64,000 nucleotides of DNA from Pseudomonadota bacterium (GTDB lineage: Bacteria; Pseudomonadota; Alphaproteobacteria; Rhizobiales; Rhizobiaceae), in assembly GCA_023404095.1 (NCBI GenBank), contig JAEYDD010000041.1:124001-188000 (forward strand). The letters are read 5' to 3'. Position numbers and translations under genes: made by a program. Below the pieces are notes generated by a model that did no database searches, was not told where the DNA came from, and saw only the letters and a list, made by a program, of their open reading frames with translations. Shown one piece after another: positions 44,122-51,920 of this stretch (position 1 is its first letter; every line of letters starts with the position of its first letter).

Positions 44122-44412
44122 TCACCGGCAGGGGGCCGTATAGATACGTCCCTGCGAATCCTGATAGCGGCACATATCGCCGTTGCGTGAGCCCGCTGGT
44201 GTCGTTGCTGTTCCGACTGCTGCACCCGCAAGCGCACCTACGCCAGCGCCAACGATGGTGCTTTTGGTATTGCGGCCGACCGCCTGCCCTACGAGCGCGC
44301 CGCCGGCGGCCCCTACCAGAGCACCCGTTCCGGCTCGCCTGTCTTGCTCAGACGACGCGCAACCTGCGACGAGTGCTGTTGCGACTAGAGCAATACCGAT
44401 TTGACGTATCAT
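44122..44412 (-). CDS. Small Gly-zipper lipoprotein
   Basis: 96 residues. The lipoprotein signal peptide (IGIALVATALVAGC, Cys18) has a good lipobox. Two glycine-zipper helices follow (GTGALVGAAGGALVGQAVG and GAGVGALAGAAVG), then a short C-terminal segment with two cysteines (DMCRYQDSQGRIYTAPCR). This is the 17-kDa-antigen/YMGG-like outer-membrane lipoprotein pattern. The strong site AGGAGAGG precedes the ATG. It is on the opposite strand to its neighbours. Confidence 0.75.
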   Translation of the reverse strand: MIRQIGIALVATALVAGCASSEQDRRAGTGALVGAAGGALVGQAVGRNTKSTIVGAGVGALAGAAVGTATTPAGSRNGDMCRYQDSQGRIYTAPCR

Positions 44413-44558
44413 GGCGCTTCCTCTCCTTGAACTAGCGCTGGATATAGGCGGCCCGACCCAGAAGGCAAATATTTGCCCGTTTGGTTGACAGCGGCCGGCT
44501 CTAGTCAGCCTGCGGCCCATCAGCTATATTATCGATTACTAATAAAGTGGGGTGCAAA

Positions 44559-45032
44559 ATGAAGAGGCTCTTCGTTTACTGCCTCGCCGCCTGGATCGGT
44601 TCCGCTGGGGTTGTTCGCGCTGCTGCCGATCCTGTTACGGTCGCTGCGTTCATTGCTGAGGCTGCTGTAGAGATGAGGAAATGGCAGGATGAGCAAGGCT
44701 GGGGAAAGTTCAAGTCAGCTCGCTATGGAAAGCCAGTTCGGCTGCTGAATGCAACTAACAGAGCGGTCACCTTTACATATGAGGGAGAGAACTGTGAAAG
44801 AGCCCGGTTCAAACTGCAGCCTTACACGACAACAACGATCAAATGCAGTTCAACTTCCGGAAACGATTGGTGGGAAATCTCGGTGAGCGGTGGAACTGGG
44901 GGAACGCTAGACGAAGGCGCATCCGCGATATTCGATAATGAAAACGGGAAGGTAAGACTCATTGACGTCACACCGGATGTTCGTAATCAAGCCAAGACGC
45001 CTCGCCCACCACCCATCATCTTTCCGGATTAA
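44559..45032 (+). CDS. Exported protein of unknown function
   Basis: 157 residues. The signal peptide (about 1-23, ends VVRAAADP) is followed by a helical segment and a beta-rich body (PVRLLNATNRAVTFTYEGEN, then two cysteines in NCERARFKL and TIKCSSTSG). The Pro-rich C-terminus (PRPPPIIFPD) is unusual. AT content is higher than in host genes, in line with transfer. No family recognised. Confidence 0.65.
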   Translation: MKRLFVYCLAAWIGSAGVVRAAADPVTVAAFIAEAAVEMRKWQDEQGWGKFKSARYGKPVRLLNATNRAVTFTYEGENCERARFKLQPYTTTTIKCSSTSGNDWWEISVSGGTGGTLDEGASAIFDNENGKVRLIDVTPDVRNQAKTPRPPPIIFPD

Positions 45033-45099
45033 CGTAGTTGAGCGTGATCTCACCGAACCAATCAGCACCTTTGGGTTCCCACGCCATCACTCGGTGAAC

Positions 45100-45365
45100 C
45101 TATCGCGGTTTATTGTGAAGTTCGCTGCCACTCATGTCACGGATGCCACTTCAGAGGCGAATTGCTTTTGATTTTGAGGGCGATCTTTGTGGTCCGTAGC
45201 CTTCTGGGTGGGAAAATTTTGCCCACCCAGTGTCTTGTTTATTTCATCCCACACCGCCTTCCTCCGCAGGATATACGCGCTCTCCTCCGCTGCGGTCAGC
45301 TCTGAACGAGCCAGGTTCTCGTCAATTTCCATGAGTTCGGCGTCTTGACTCCGCCTTTTCCGAAT
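45100..45365 (-). pseudogene. ParB/Srx-type nuclease-domain relic
   Basis: The frame contains RSQDAELMEIDENLARSELT and EESAYILRRKAVWDEINKTL, the segment that follows the catalytic domain in ParB-like phage and plasmid proteins. The N-terminal half is missing: the frame upstream runs into the promoter and start of a plus-strand gene. After FASEVASVT it meets a stop, and similarity seems to resume in another frame (MSGSELHNKPR). Truncation plus frameshift make it a relic. Confidence 0.6.
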
Positions 45366-45399
45366 GAGAACATAAAGAGAACAAATTGGAGTTCTCGTT

Positions 45400-45573
45400 A
45401 TGGCCAAAACCGATCAAGTCATTGCGAATGCCCTAGCCGAAGTCGCTGCCTGCAAGGCACTTCGAGAACGTACGCTCGCCCGCCGGGCCGAGATGCAGAA
45501 GGTAGCCGAAAGACCTCGCCCGCTTTACGTCCTGGGCCGGAAGCACATGCAAATGGAGTTGCCGCTGCAATGA
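45400..45573 (+). CDS. Small hypothetical protein, first of a coupled trio
   Basis: 57 residues with GGAG 8 nt before the ATG. Helical and basic (AEVAACKALRERTLARRAEM). The stop overlaps the next start as ATGA. No family recognised; coupling to two further small genes supports it. Confidence 0.55.
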   Translation: MAKTDQVIANALAEVAACKALRERTLARRAEMQKVAERPRPLYVLGRKHMQMELPLQ

Positions 45574-45755
45574 CCGCCGAAGCCAAGAGAGAGGCGCCGC
45601 AGAGAGATGAAGCGGCGGAAGTCCTCGCGCTCCACAAGGGCGACGCCCTTGAAGCGATCCGAACGCTGCTCGAGGAGCGCGACAACCTGGAAGAAAGGCT
45701 GGCTACTGCCGTCGTCATTATGGGGACGGGGTACACACGCGGCTGGCGTCCCTGA
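45570..45755 (+). CDS. Small hypothetical helical protein, second of the trio
   Basis: 61 residues. A charged coiled-coil-like helix (GDALEAIRTLLEERDNLEER) precedes a short tail (MGTGYTRGWRP). It starts in ATGA overlap with the preceding gene and lies two bases before the next one. Confidence 0.55.
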   Translation: MTAEAKREAPQRDEAAEVLALHKGDALEAIRTLLEERDNLEERLATAVVIMGTGYTRGWRP

Positions 45756-45757
45756 CT

Positions 45758-46099
45758 GTGCCCGAGAGCTATCAACGGGGGATGATACACCCGCGAGTCC
45801 GAGCACAGATGACCACATTGACGAGGGCCGCGGAGAACGGGCAGCTTCTGAAGGCCAAATGCGGGATATGTAGCGTCACGCATTTCTACCGACCCGGCGA
45901 CATTGCCCAAATCTACGGCGAAGTCACAATTCTCGACATTGAAGGGCGGTTCCGGTACAGCCGACGCTGCAGCTCAAAGGATTGGAGCAATCTGTCGTTT
46001 GTGATCCCCAGCGCTGCGGATAGGGTGAAAATGACGGTCCGCCACCTGGTGGAGATCAAGAGCGTGAAGGTGCCTGTGTGGAAGGATGTTCGCGGGTAA
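45758..46099 (+). CDS. Small hypothetical protein with CxxC motif
   Basis: 113 residues from a GTG start two bases after the previous gene. An isolated zinc-ribbon-like element (KCGICSVTHFYRPGD) and a further cysteine (RRCSSKDW) are visible; the rest is beta-rich and basic. Probably part of the same phage-like operon; function unknown. Confidence 0.55.
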   Translation: MPESYQRGMIHPRVRAQMTTLTRAAENGQLLKAKCGICSVTHFYRPGDIAQIYGEVTILDIEGRFRYSRRCSSKDWSNLSFVIPSAADRVKMTVRHLVEIKSVKVPVWKDVRG

Positions 46100-46123
46100 A
46101 AAGTTGACCTCCCCGAGTTCTTC

Positions 46124-46957
46124 TCAGAGAAAGCGCCGTGAGATACGACGCCTTAGGCCCTCAATATCGGCAGGATTGTCCTGCTTATGGATCATCGCAT
46201 GGCAGTTGGGGCACAATGGTATGAGATCTTTGATCGGGTCAATTTGGTACCTACTCTTGATGCCGCTAATCGGGACGACATGATGAACATGGATGAACCC
46301 GCGTCCGAGCTCGCCATACTGTTCCTCAAAATCGATATTGCAGCCTTTGCACCGTTTGCCATGCCGCTGGACGCATTCGGCCCGCGCTTTACTGTTCCTC
46401 TCAAAGACATTTACGAACCTTGTGATGGCAGCACCCTCCCACAAGTCAGCCTTATTCTCCTCTGAAATCTCCTCGGGGAACAACGTGCCGCTCGTTGTGT
46501 AGAGCACCCAAATTTCGCGGTTGGACCCTTGATGATCCCCATCACCCAGGGATGGCTCGAAGCCCTCGCTACGGCAGTACTCATAGTAGGCGTGCCGGTA
46601 GCGCTCGAATCTGGCGTCGCCTTTCCCTACCCTCGCGAAACCACATGCTCGCAGTGCATCCCAATATTGATGGGGAGGCCGTATCCAGTTTCGATAGTTT
46701 TTTTCTGCCCAACTAGCGCCGGCAATTCGCGCCAGTAACCAGGGGATGGGAGCAAATCCGTCGCCTGTATTTTCGACCGTGAGCAAGAGCCCACTATTCT
46801 TAAGCTTTGCCTCAAAATTCTTTCTGTCAGAGCTCCGCAGCATCTGGAACTCGTAAAAGCCCTCTTGCAATTGTTCAGACAATTTACTGGTGTCGAGTTT
46901 AGGAGAAAGTAATTTATTAGGCACGTCCGCCTCGAGTTGATGCACATTTCCCAACAT
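46124..46957 (-). CDS. HNH endonuclease, McrA-like architecture
   Basis: 277 residues. The C-terminal HNH nuclease has two zinc cysteines (KRCKGCNIDF), the catalytic block HVHHVVPISG (223-232), the NP-type segment and C249-x2-C252-H253 (CPNCHAMIH). The N-terminal ~180 residues may recognise modified or specific DNA, as in McrA and HNH restriction enzymes. No methyltransferase is next to it. It sits alone on the minus strand between small phage genes and the integrase relic, a cargo position. No clear ribosome-binding site, so the start may lie further in. Confidence 0.85.
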   Translation of the reverse strand: MLGNVHQLEADVPNKLLSPKLDTSKLSEQLQEGFYEFQMLRSSDRKNFEAKLKNSGLLLTVENTGDGFAPIPWLLARIAGASWAEKNYRNWIRPPHQYWDALRACGFARVGKGDARFERYRHAYYEYCRSEGFEPSLGDGDHQGSNREIWVLYTTSGTLFPEEISEENKADLWEGAAITRFVNVFERNSKARAECVQRHGKRCKGCNIDFEEQYGELGRGFIHVHHVVPISGIKSRYQIDPIKDLIPLCPNCHAMIHKQDNPADIEGLRRRISRRFL

Positions 46958-47466
46958 TAAATATCAGAATAATGCAGATTACAACTTATTGGATCGTGAA
47001 CATTCGCACATATCTCGAACATATTACGGTAGTCGCTCCCTGTGAGACTTCGCCCAGCCACCCAAAGTACGTTGACACAGCGGTGGATGGCGTCCTACCC
47101 GATTTCGGATCGACAAGGTCAGACGGCGTCCGTGCGATCGGCCTTCGCGCAGCGGCATTTCATGTCGTACAGCTCCATGATCTCGAGTCTCCCTCCAACC
47201 GCGCCGCGTTACTGCCGCCCACCGTGCGGGGCTTTTTGGCGCTTTTCCTTCCTTTTGCCCGAGCTGCAGCGCTTGAATCCATCAGTAGCATTGCAAATGA
47301 AGCGGCACGACGAAACTCCCTAGATTTTTACAAATTTATAATACAATCAATAATTTAGACATTTGATTGAGCCGCCGGCAGCTCCTACGTTCCGAAGCGC
47401 AGACCGCACTCTACAACCTTTACCAACCAATCGCGGAGCGCCATTTAACGCCGGTGGAAGCTGACG
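46958..47466. other. 509-bp stretch without a supportable gene
   Basis: AT-richer than the host. No reading frame here has a plausible start with family similarity. It separates the HNH endonuclease gene from the integrase relic and probably contains the integrase promoter (GGTGGAAG precedes the relic's ATG). Confidence 0.5.
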
Positions 47467-47816
47467 ATGAGGGCTCAATTAAAAGGCCTGATGAAGGTCA
47501 AGAAGACACTCGCTAGCGGCCTCACCGTCTACTACTGCTACGCTTGGCGAGGCGGGCCATTGCTGAAGGCCGCCGATGGTTCGCCATTGCAGCCAGGCGA
47601 GCCGGCGTAACGGGGCTCACATTCCACGACCTTCGCGGAACAACCGTCACACGGCTCGCATTGGCCGGCTGCACAGCACTCGAGATCGCTGCCGTGACAG
47701 GGCATTCGCTGAAGGATGTCGATGCGATCCTACGAACTCACTACCTCGGTGGGCAGGCGGAGTTGGCAAGGCGGGCGATTGGGAAGTTGGAGGCTATCCG
47801 GCCTATTCGCGAATAG
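47467..47816 (+). pseudogene. Tyrosine recombinase (phage integrase), internally deleted
   Basis: Two pieces in different frames. The first (47467-47610) starts with a good site and encodes MRAQLKGLMKVKKTLASGLT and VYYCYAWRGGP, the N-terminal arm-binding part of rhizobial phage integrases. The second, read in another frame and ending at 47816, encodes the C-terminal catalytic end: LTFHDLRGTTVTRLA (second Arg), AAVTGHSLKDVD (His) and RTHYLGGQ (nucleophile Tyr). The whole middle, including the first catalytic Arg, is lost, and the frames meet around 47,560-47,600. It cannot be an active recombinase. Confidence 0.88.
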
Positions 47817-48543
47817 CTTTAGCAAAGCGGGCCTCAGTTCCCCGCAGCTTCTTTAGACGGTCGCGCCGCGCGGCCTCCCGATCCGGATCTTCATCGAGAT
47901 ATGGTGATCTCGCATGGCGGCGCAACACCTCTTCGATCGCCGCGGCAATAGCCGTGGCAGATTCTTCGAACTTCGCTAGTGCATCCTGTACCGTCTTCCT
48001 CACCTCTCGGGGCATCCTGTCAATTCTGACCGTCCGAAGGCCGCGTATGCCCAAAGAAATCAACTGCTCGCAGTCAGCGAGCCGCATGCGGATCTCCCTC
48101 AGCCGTCTAAGATTTAGTCTATTCAGGTCGACAGCGTCGATTGTGTACTCTGCGATTGCCGTGAGCCCCGAGAGCAGCAATCCAGCCCGTTGGAAACTCT
48201 CTGCGTAAGCGTCAACGTCCGGTCGGAAGAATCGGATCCCGGAATCACGCATTCCCTTAGTGGGGGCCCGATCGCCCTTTCGAATATTGCACTCGTCACA
48301 GCTATACATCAAATTCGAGTACTCATTCTCAAGTTTTGGAAATTTACTCCTCGGCTCATAGTGATCGATCGTAAACCTTATCCCGGAGGCCTCCGATTCC
48401 GCCATTGTGCAGTAGGCACAGGAATGAAAAAAATCATACCGAAGATACTGCCTGTATTCAGCATACGGCAACCCAATAGGAACAGGCGAACGTGTCACCA
48501 ATTCAACATCAAATCGAGGAATAATATCGGGAATGCTGTCCAT
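47803..48543 (-). CDS. HNH endonuclease, third gene of a three-gene cargo operon
   Basis: 246 residues. The HNH site is complete: C42-x2-C45 (SCAYC), D60-H61 (FTIDHYEPRS), N77 and C82-x2-C85-N86-x2-K89 (CDECNIRKGD). A long charged helical C-terminus (about 125-246) follows. The N-terminal nuclease with a helical tail resembles the HNH partner proteins of Septu-type and related defence systems, but no ATPase is present. It starts directly after the stop of the preceding gene. Its 3' end overlaps the integrase relic by 14 bases. Confidence 0.85.
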   Translation of the reverse strand: MDSIPDIIPRFDVELVTRSPVPIGLPYAEYRQYLRYDFFHSCAYCTMAESEASGIRFTIDHYEPRSKFPKLENEYSNLMYSCDECNIRKGDRAPTKGMRDSGIRFFRPDVDAYAESFQRAGLLLSGLTAIAEYTIDAVDLNRLNLRRLREIRMRLADCEQLISLGIRGLRTVRIDRMPREVRKTVQDALAKFEESATAIAAAIEEVLRRHARSPYLDEDPDREAARRDRLKKLRGTEARFAKAIRE

Positions 48544-49026
48544 CTATCTCTTGCGATCCGAGAGGCGATCTACCTGTCTTCGAAATTTTGCAAGCTCGGA
48601 TAGAAGCCCCTCAAACTGTTCTACATGCTCCTCAAGAACATCTAAACTTGCACCAAACTTTGCATCCTCAATTCGGTCAAGTGACCAACGTATGTACGAA
48701 AGACGATTCTGCTCCTGCCGGGTAATAATTCCAGAGAACTTTTTGTCGAGAAGCGTTTGCCTCTCGTCAAGTAGAGCAGCATGCTCTTCATCGGAAACAG
48801 CGGTGGCATTTAGACGCCCCGCCACCTTGGCGGTGACGGCGTACAGGGACTTTGGGCCGAAGTTAGGGGGAACCAGCGTGCTGCCCGTGCTATGCGATTC
48901 GCGCTCATTGGGCGTTTCAGGCAAAAAATTGCGTGCAGCAGCAGCAGCCGTGTTTTCGGCTGCAACTGTCTGTTCCGCCGATCCACCGTCACCACTAAGT
49001 GAAGCTAGACTAGACATCGAATGCAT
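48544..49026 (-). CDS. Coiled-coil protein, second gene of the three-gene cargo operon
   Basis: 160 residues. A low-complexity Ser/Ala-rich start (about 1-60) is followed by a continuous helical region (ERQTLLDKKFSGIITRQEQN, then LDVLEEHVEQFEGLLSELAK). It overlaps the upstream gene by 17 bases and abuts the HNH gene, so all three are translated as a unit. No family recognised. It may bridge the other two proteins. Confidence 0.7.
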   Translation of the reverse strand: MHSMSSLASLSGDGGSAEQTVAAENTAAAAARNFLPETPNERESHSTGSTLVPPNFGPKSLYAVTAKVAGRLNATAVSDEEHAALLDERQTLLDKKFSGIITRQEQNRLSYIRWSLDRIEDAKFGASLDVLEEHVEQFEGLLSELAKFRRQVDRLSDRKR

Positions 49027-49753
49027 TCCCCACTGCCAGTTCCTCGAAATAGCTTAGCGCATCTTCGATGGCCGACGCACACAACCGGTCAAGCTCTCGC
49101 CGGCTCGCAACTTGCTTCTTTTTCAATATTCTTTGCCAGTCAAATCGAAGCGTGAGCAGCGCGTCCTCATCTTCAGGCAAAACCAAAGAGTGAATGCATC
49201 GATCCCAATAGTTCTCGTGCTCATACAACTTCGTCGTCATGTTAAAGTTGTATGTCTCCATCCCACCTGGCCATGGACGCGCAACATACTCTACAAGCCT
49301 CTGTATTCCCGGAGGAAGGTCCTCCTCCGAAACCGCGGTAGTCGACACAACCCCGACTCGCCTAACAGCCCGACGACCAATCTCCGGCAATTGAAGCGTA
49401 AACTCCACGAGTTCTCGAGAGGCCGTATCTAATAGTGACGTAAAGACCTGCGGACTAGAAATGAGCTCGGCTACCGGCAAACCACCACTCACTGGCCGAA
49501 ACTTCATCCGGTGCTGAAACTGAACAGCTGCCTTAGTTGCGTCGAAAGAATAGTGAAATCCGTCATCTCTTTGAACATCAACTTTGAAAATGTCCGGAAC
49601 GCTCACCTGGAATCCAGGTTTCTCAAGTGTCCCCCATTTTTCGAAAAGGGGAGCAATACGTGTGAGAACTGTCTCATTGCCTCCATAGAATGGATCCAGT
49701 AGTAACCCGATGGAGGGCTGCGACGCTAGTTTGTCACACCATGTTACCCGCAT
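49010..49753 (-). CDS. Unknown protein, first gene of the three-gene cargo operon
   Basis: 247 residues, alpha/beta, with no signal peptide or membrane segment. Visible features are a beta-rich middle (FHYSFDATKAAVQFQHRMKF), RRVGVVSTTAVSEEDLPPG and a Trp/Arg-containing strand (LTLRFDWQRI) before a C-terminal helix. The strand order loosely recalls TIGR04255-type proteins of accessory regions, a weak impression only. GAGGGG precedes the ATG. The gene starts about 130 bases after a terminator, so it has its own promoter. Confidence 0.7.
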   Translation of the reverse strand: MRVTWCDKLASQPSIGLLLDPFYGGNETVLTRIAPLFEKWGTLEKPGFQVSVPDIFKVDVQRDDGFHYSFDATKAAVQFQHRMKFRPVSGGLPVAELISSPQVFTSLLDTASRELVEFTLQLPEIGRRAVRRVGVVSTTAVSEEDLPPGIQRLVEYVARPWPGGMETYNFNMTTKLYEHENYWDRCIHSLVLPEDEDALLTLRFDWQRILKKKQVASRRELDRLCASAIEDALSYFEELAVGNAFDV

Positions 49754-49885
49754 CTCTCACCCCTCAAGCATGTCAATGCGCCCACGGCCAATGGACGCAT
49801 GAGAAGAGCAGTCACTGTGTCTTTCGTGCTCGTGTAGGTAAGCTATCTGCAAGGCTGGGTGAAACGCAAGCGAGTTGAGCGAGTC

Positions 49886-49919
49886 AAAAAGCCCCGCCAC
49901 CGGTTAGGGCAGCGGGGCT
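49886..49919 (-). terminator. Intrinsic terminator after the DUF3037/HipA pair
   Basis: A perfect 8-bp stem (AGCCCCGC / GCGGGGCT) with a 14-nt loop. On the minus strand it ends in TTTTT. It separates the kinase pair from the three-gene HNH operon. Confidence 0.85.
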
Positions 49920-49944
49920 GTGTCAGGGCCGTGTGGTTCGCGCT

Positions 49945-50727
49945 CTAATGAGCGGTTCTCCGAATTTCATCGGCGAGCTCGCTCACCTCCTCAAGCCTGA
50001 ATAGCTTCGCGCCGACGTTCTCAAAGTCACTGCGCAGGTTTTCTACAAAGCGTCTTGGCTGCGAGCCGAATACGCCGACAACAACCAAACGTCTACCCAT
50101 CATCTCGGAAAGAGCCCTTCCCTCAAGGACCCGCTTGCCGGCCTCCGCCAAACCGCGGTGGGGATCGTCGAAACGGGCCGCGTCGATAAGGTTGTATACC
50201 CCATTCTGATACCCGTAATCTGCTTGAATGCTGACGCCATACTGGTCGATGAACACCGGCTCCGGGCGCTTGTCGAGCAATGACAGGACGCCAGCGTCCC
50301 TAAAGGCACCGGTCAGAAGCGTATTAACGCGATCGATACGCTTCGCGGGGGCTTGCCAAGCCACCAACTCCTCAAACAACTTCTCAGCGACAACGTTTGC
50401 CTGGCTTCCAGCGACTGCGTTGAGGGCAGTCAATTGAAATAGGTCGGCGCGTCTAGAATTGAATTCGGCTATCCACGAAGCGCCAAGGCCACTCCGTCGC
50501 GAGAACTCCCGGGAAACCCTCTCGGCAAAGTCATGCAGCGCCCGCCGTAGGAAGATCACATTGACTTCACCAAAGAACTTCCGGACGCGCGAAAAGTCGT
50601 CGGTGAGCCGAAGTGAAACCCTCTTACCCACGCCTTCGACTACGACAACCCCGACGTTAACGTATTCAAACCGCTCGGGGAACGGGCTGAACTGAACGAT
50701 TGTATATTGAAGATTGTTGTCGTTCAT
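49945..50727 (-). CDS. DUF3037 protein, partner of the HipA-like kinase
   Basis: 260 residues. The DUF3037 signature is at the N-terminus (YTIVQFSPFPERFEYVNVGV). The rest is alpha/beta with a conserved-looking VNTLLTGAFRDAG block. It starts three bases after the kinase stop. DUF3037 genes commonly sit next to HipA-family kinase genes, so a paired function, perhaps as target or antitoxin, is likely, but I know of no established mechanism. Confidence 0.85.
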   Translation of the reverse strand: MNDNNLQYTIVQFSPFPERFEYVNVGVVVVEGVGKRVSLRLTDDFSRVRKFFGEVNVIFLRRALHDFAERVSREFSRRSGLGASWIAEFNSRRADLFQLTALNAVAGSQANVVAEKLFEELVAWQAPAKRIDRVNTLLTGAFRDAGVLSLLDKRPEPVFIDQYGVSIQADYGYQNGVYNLIDAARFDDPHRGLAEAGKRVLEGRALSEMMGRRLVVVGVFGSQPRRFVENLRSDFENVGAKLFRLEEVSELADEIRRTAH

Positions 50728-50730
50728 CCG

Positions 50731-51552
50731 TCAAACCTCCTTCCCGCCTAAATCTAGCTCCATCTGAGCGAATAGCTTCCCTGGCAGCCAGCGCTCCATG
50801 AGTTTCGCACGCTCCACTAGGCAACGCGAAATGCGCGTGGCCAAGTCTGGCGTCATTCCCCACACAGCCGGAACCGAGCGACATATAGCCTCTACATGAT
50901 CAGCTTCCAGGCGGCAAATCGCAGCCAACGCCGACCGAACACCGGGCCGGGTGAGCATGGGTGTAAACTCGTTAAACAACCCGTACACATTTTCATCTGA
51001 AACCCACTCATCGTTGATTTCGTCCTCGAACGTGGTTTCAGCGAACGCGTGACTATGATCGATCACCAGAAGCCGGGTTTTTTGTTTGTCGGCTTGAAAG
51101 AGAATGTTGTCATAGTTCATGTTCACGCCGTCAAAATCGTCGGCGAAGCGATCCTTGTTTCGGATCCAAGTATCAAAGGCCACCAAGAGTGGTATGTGGT
51201 GCGTTTCGCGGAGATTCGCAAGAAGTTGAGAGTTAGGAGACAAGCTCTGCGCCTGCTCCCATCGGGAGAAAAAAGCCGGCCCTTCACCAATCATCAACAG
51301 GGGGTCGGTGGGCGGGATGATAGGTATGCGGACAACCGCGAAATCCGGCGTCAGCAGCCCAATTTCCGCAGCTAGTTCGGCGGCGAGGAGTTCGCCCATG
51401 AGAGCGTCGTTCCCAGCACGATTACCCATGTATTTGACTAGCGCGGGGCCGGCATCTGTGACGGCATGCAGGGGTCGAGTGCTCGACTCAACGATTCTGT
51501 TCACGCGTAGAATTTGAGAAGGCTGCCAGTTTGTTCCCGCTCTCATTTTCAT
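50731..51552 (-). CDS. HipA-family Ser/Thr kinase-like protein
   Basis: 273 residues. The kinase pattern of the short HipA-like family is complete: ATP lysine K40 (ALVKYMGN), D127-TW-x2-N132-x-D134-R135 (FDTWIRNKDRF), N149 (YDNILF) and metal-binding D165 in VIDHSHAF. HipA phosphorylates Glu-tRNA synthetase; the substrate of this shorter relative is unknown. It leads a two-gene operon with DUF3037, 62 bases after the phage lysis genes on the same strand, so it may be transcribed from its own promoter or as read-through of the late operon. Confidence 0.87.
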   Translation of the reverse strand: MKMRAGTNWQPSQILRVNRIVESSTRPLHAVTDAGPALVKYMGNRAGNDALMGELLAAELAAEIGLLTPDFAVVRIPIIPPTDPLLMIGEGPAFFSRWEQAQSLSPNSQLLANLRETHHIPLLVAFDTWIRNKDRFADDFDGVNMNYDNILFQADKQKTRLLVIDHSHAFAETTFEDEINDEWVSDENVYGLFNEFTPMLTRPGVRSALAAICRLEADHVEAICRSVPAVWGMTPDLATRISRCLVERAKLMERWLPGKLFAQMELDLGGKEV

Positions 51553-51614
51553 CCCCAGCGTGTAGATGGGTACACGAGCGAGTATAGAAACGCAATGCGG
51601 CGATCAGTCAGGGT

Positions 51615-51920
51615 TCAACTCACACGCCTGCCCGCCGATCTCTGCTCAAACACCCTATCCAGCCTCTCATGCACGCCGTCGATGCGGTTGCCCACTCCCT
51701 CGATAGCACGCATGATCTGGGCCGTCTGCTCCTGCATGCCGGCCTTTGTAGCGTACACCTCTGACGTATGGAGGCGATGCGCGGCCAGATCCTCTGCCAC
51801 CTTGGTGGCCTTGTCTTCGGCAGAGCGCACCTTGCCTTCGATCCGCCACCAGACGCCGGACACCGCGCCAAACAGCATCACAATGAAGCCGACCACGGCC
51901 ATGATTTCGGGGCCAGTCAT
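51615..51920 (-). CDS. One-helix membrane protein of the lysis cassette
   Basis: 101 residues. One N-terminal membrane helix (IMAVVGFIVMLFGAVSGVWW) and a coiled-coil remainder (KVRSAEDKATKVAEDLAAHR). It starts in ATGA overlap with the Rz1-like gene and ends the late operon. It could be an accessory holin or anti-holin; the family is not recognised. Confidence 0.65.
   Translation of the reverse strand: MTGPEIMAVVGFIVMLFGAVSGVWWRIEGKVRSAEDKATKVAEDLAAHRLHTSEVYATKAGMQEQTAQIMRAIEGVGNRIDGVHERLDRVFEQRSAGRRVS

Noticed and set aside
45132..45407. Intact 91-residue gene on the minus strand
   Set aside because: The only start is a TTG within the start region of the plus-strand 57-aa gene; similarity to ParB-like proteins begins only downstream, so it is a relic.
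47544..47816. Complete small recombinase starting at TTG 47544
   Set aside because: It lacks the first catalytic Arg and a ribosome-binding site, and its start lies inside the surviving N-terminal integrase fragment; it is the tail of a deleted gene.
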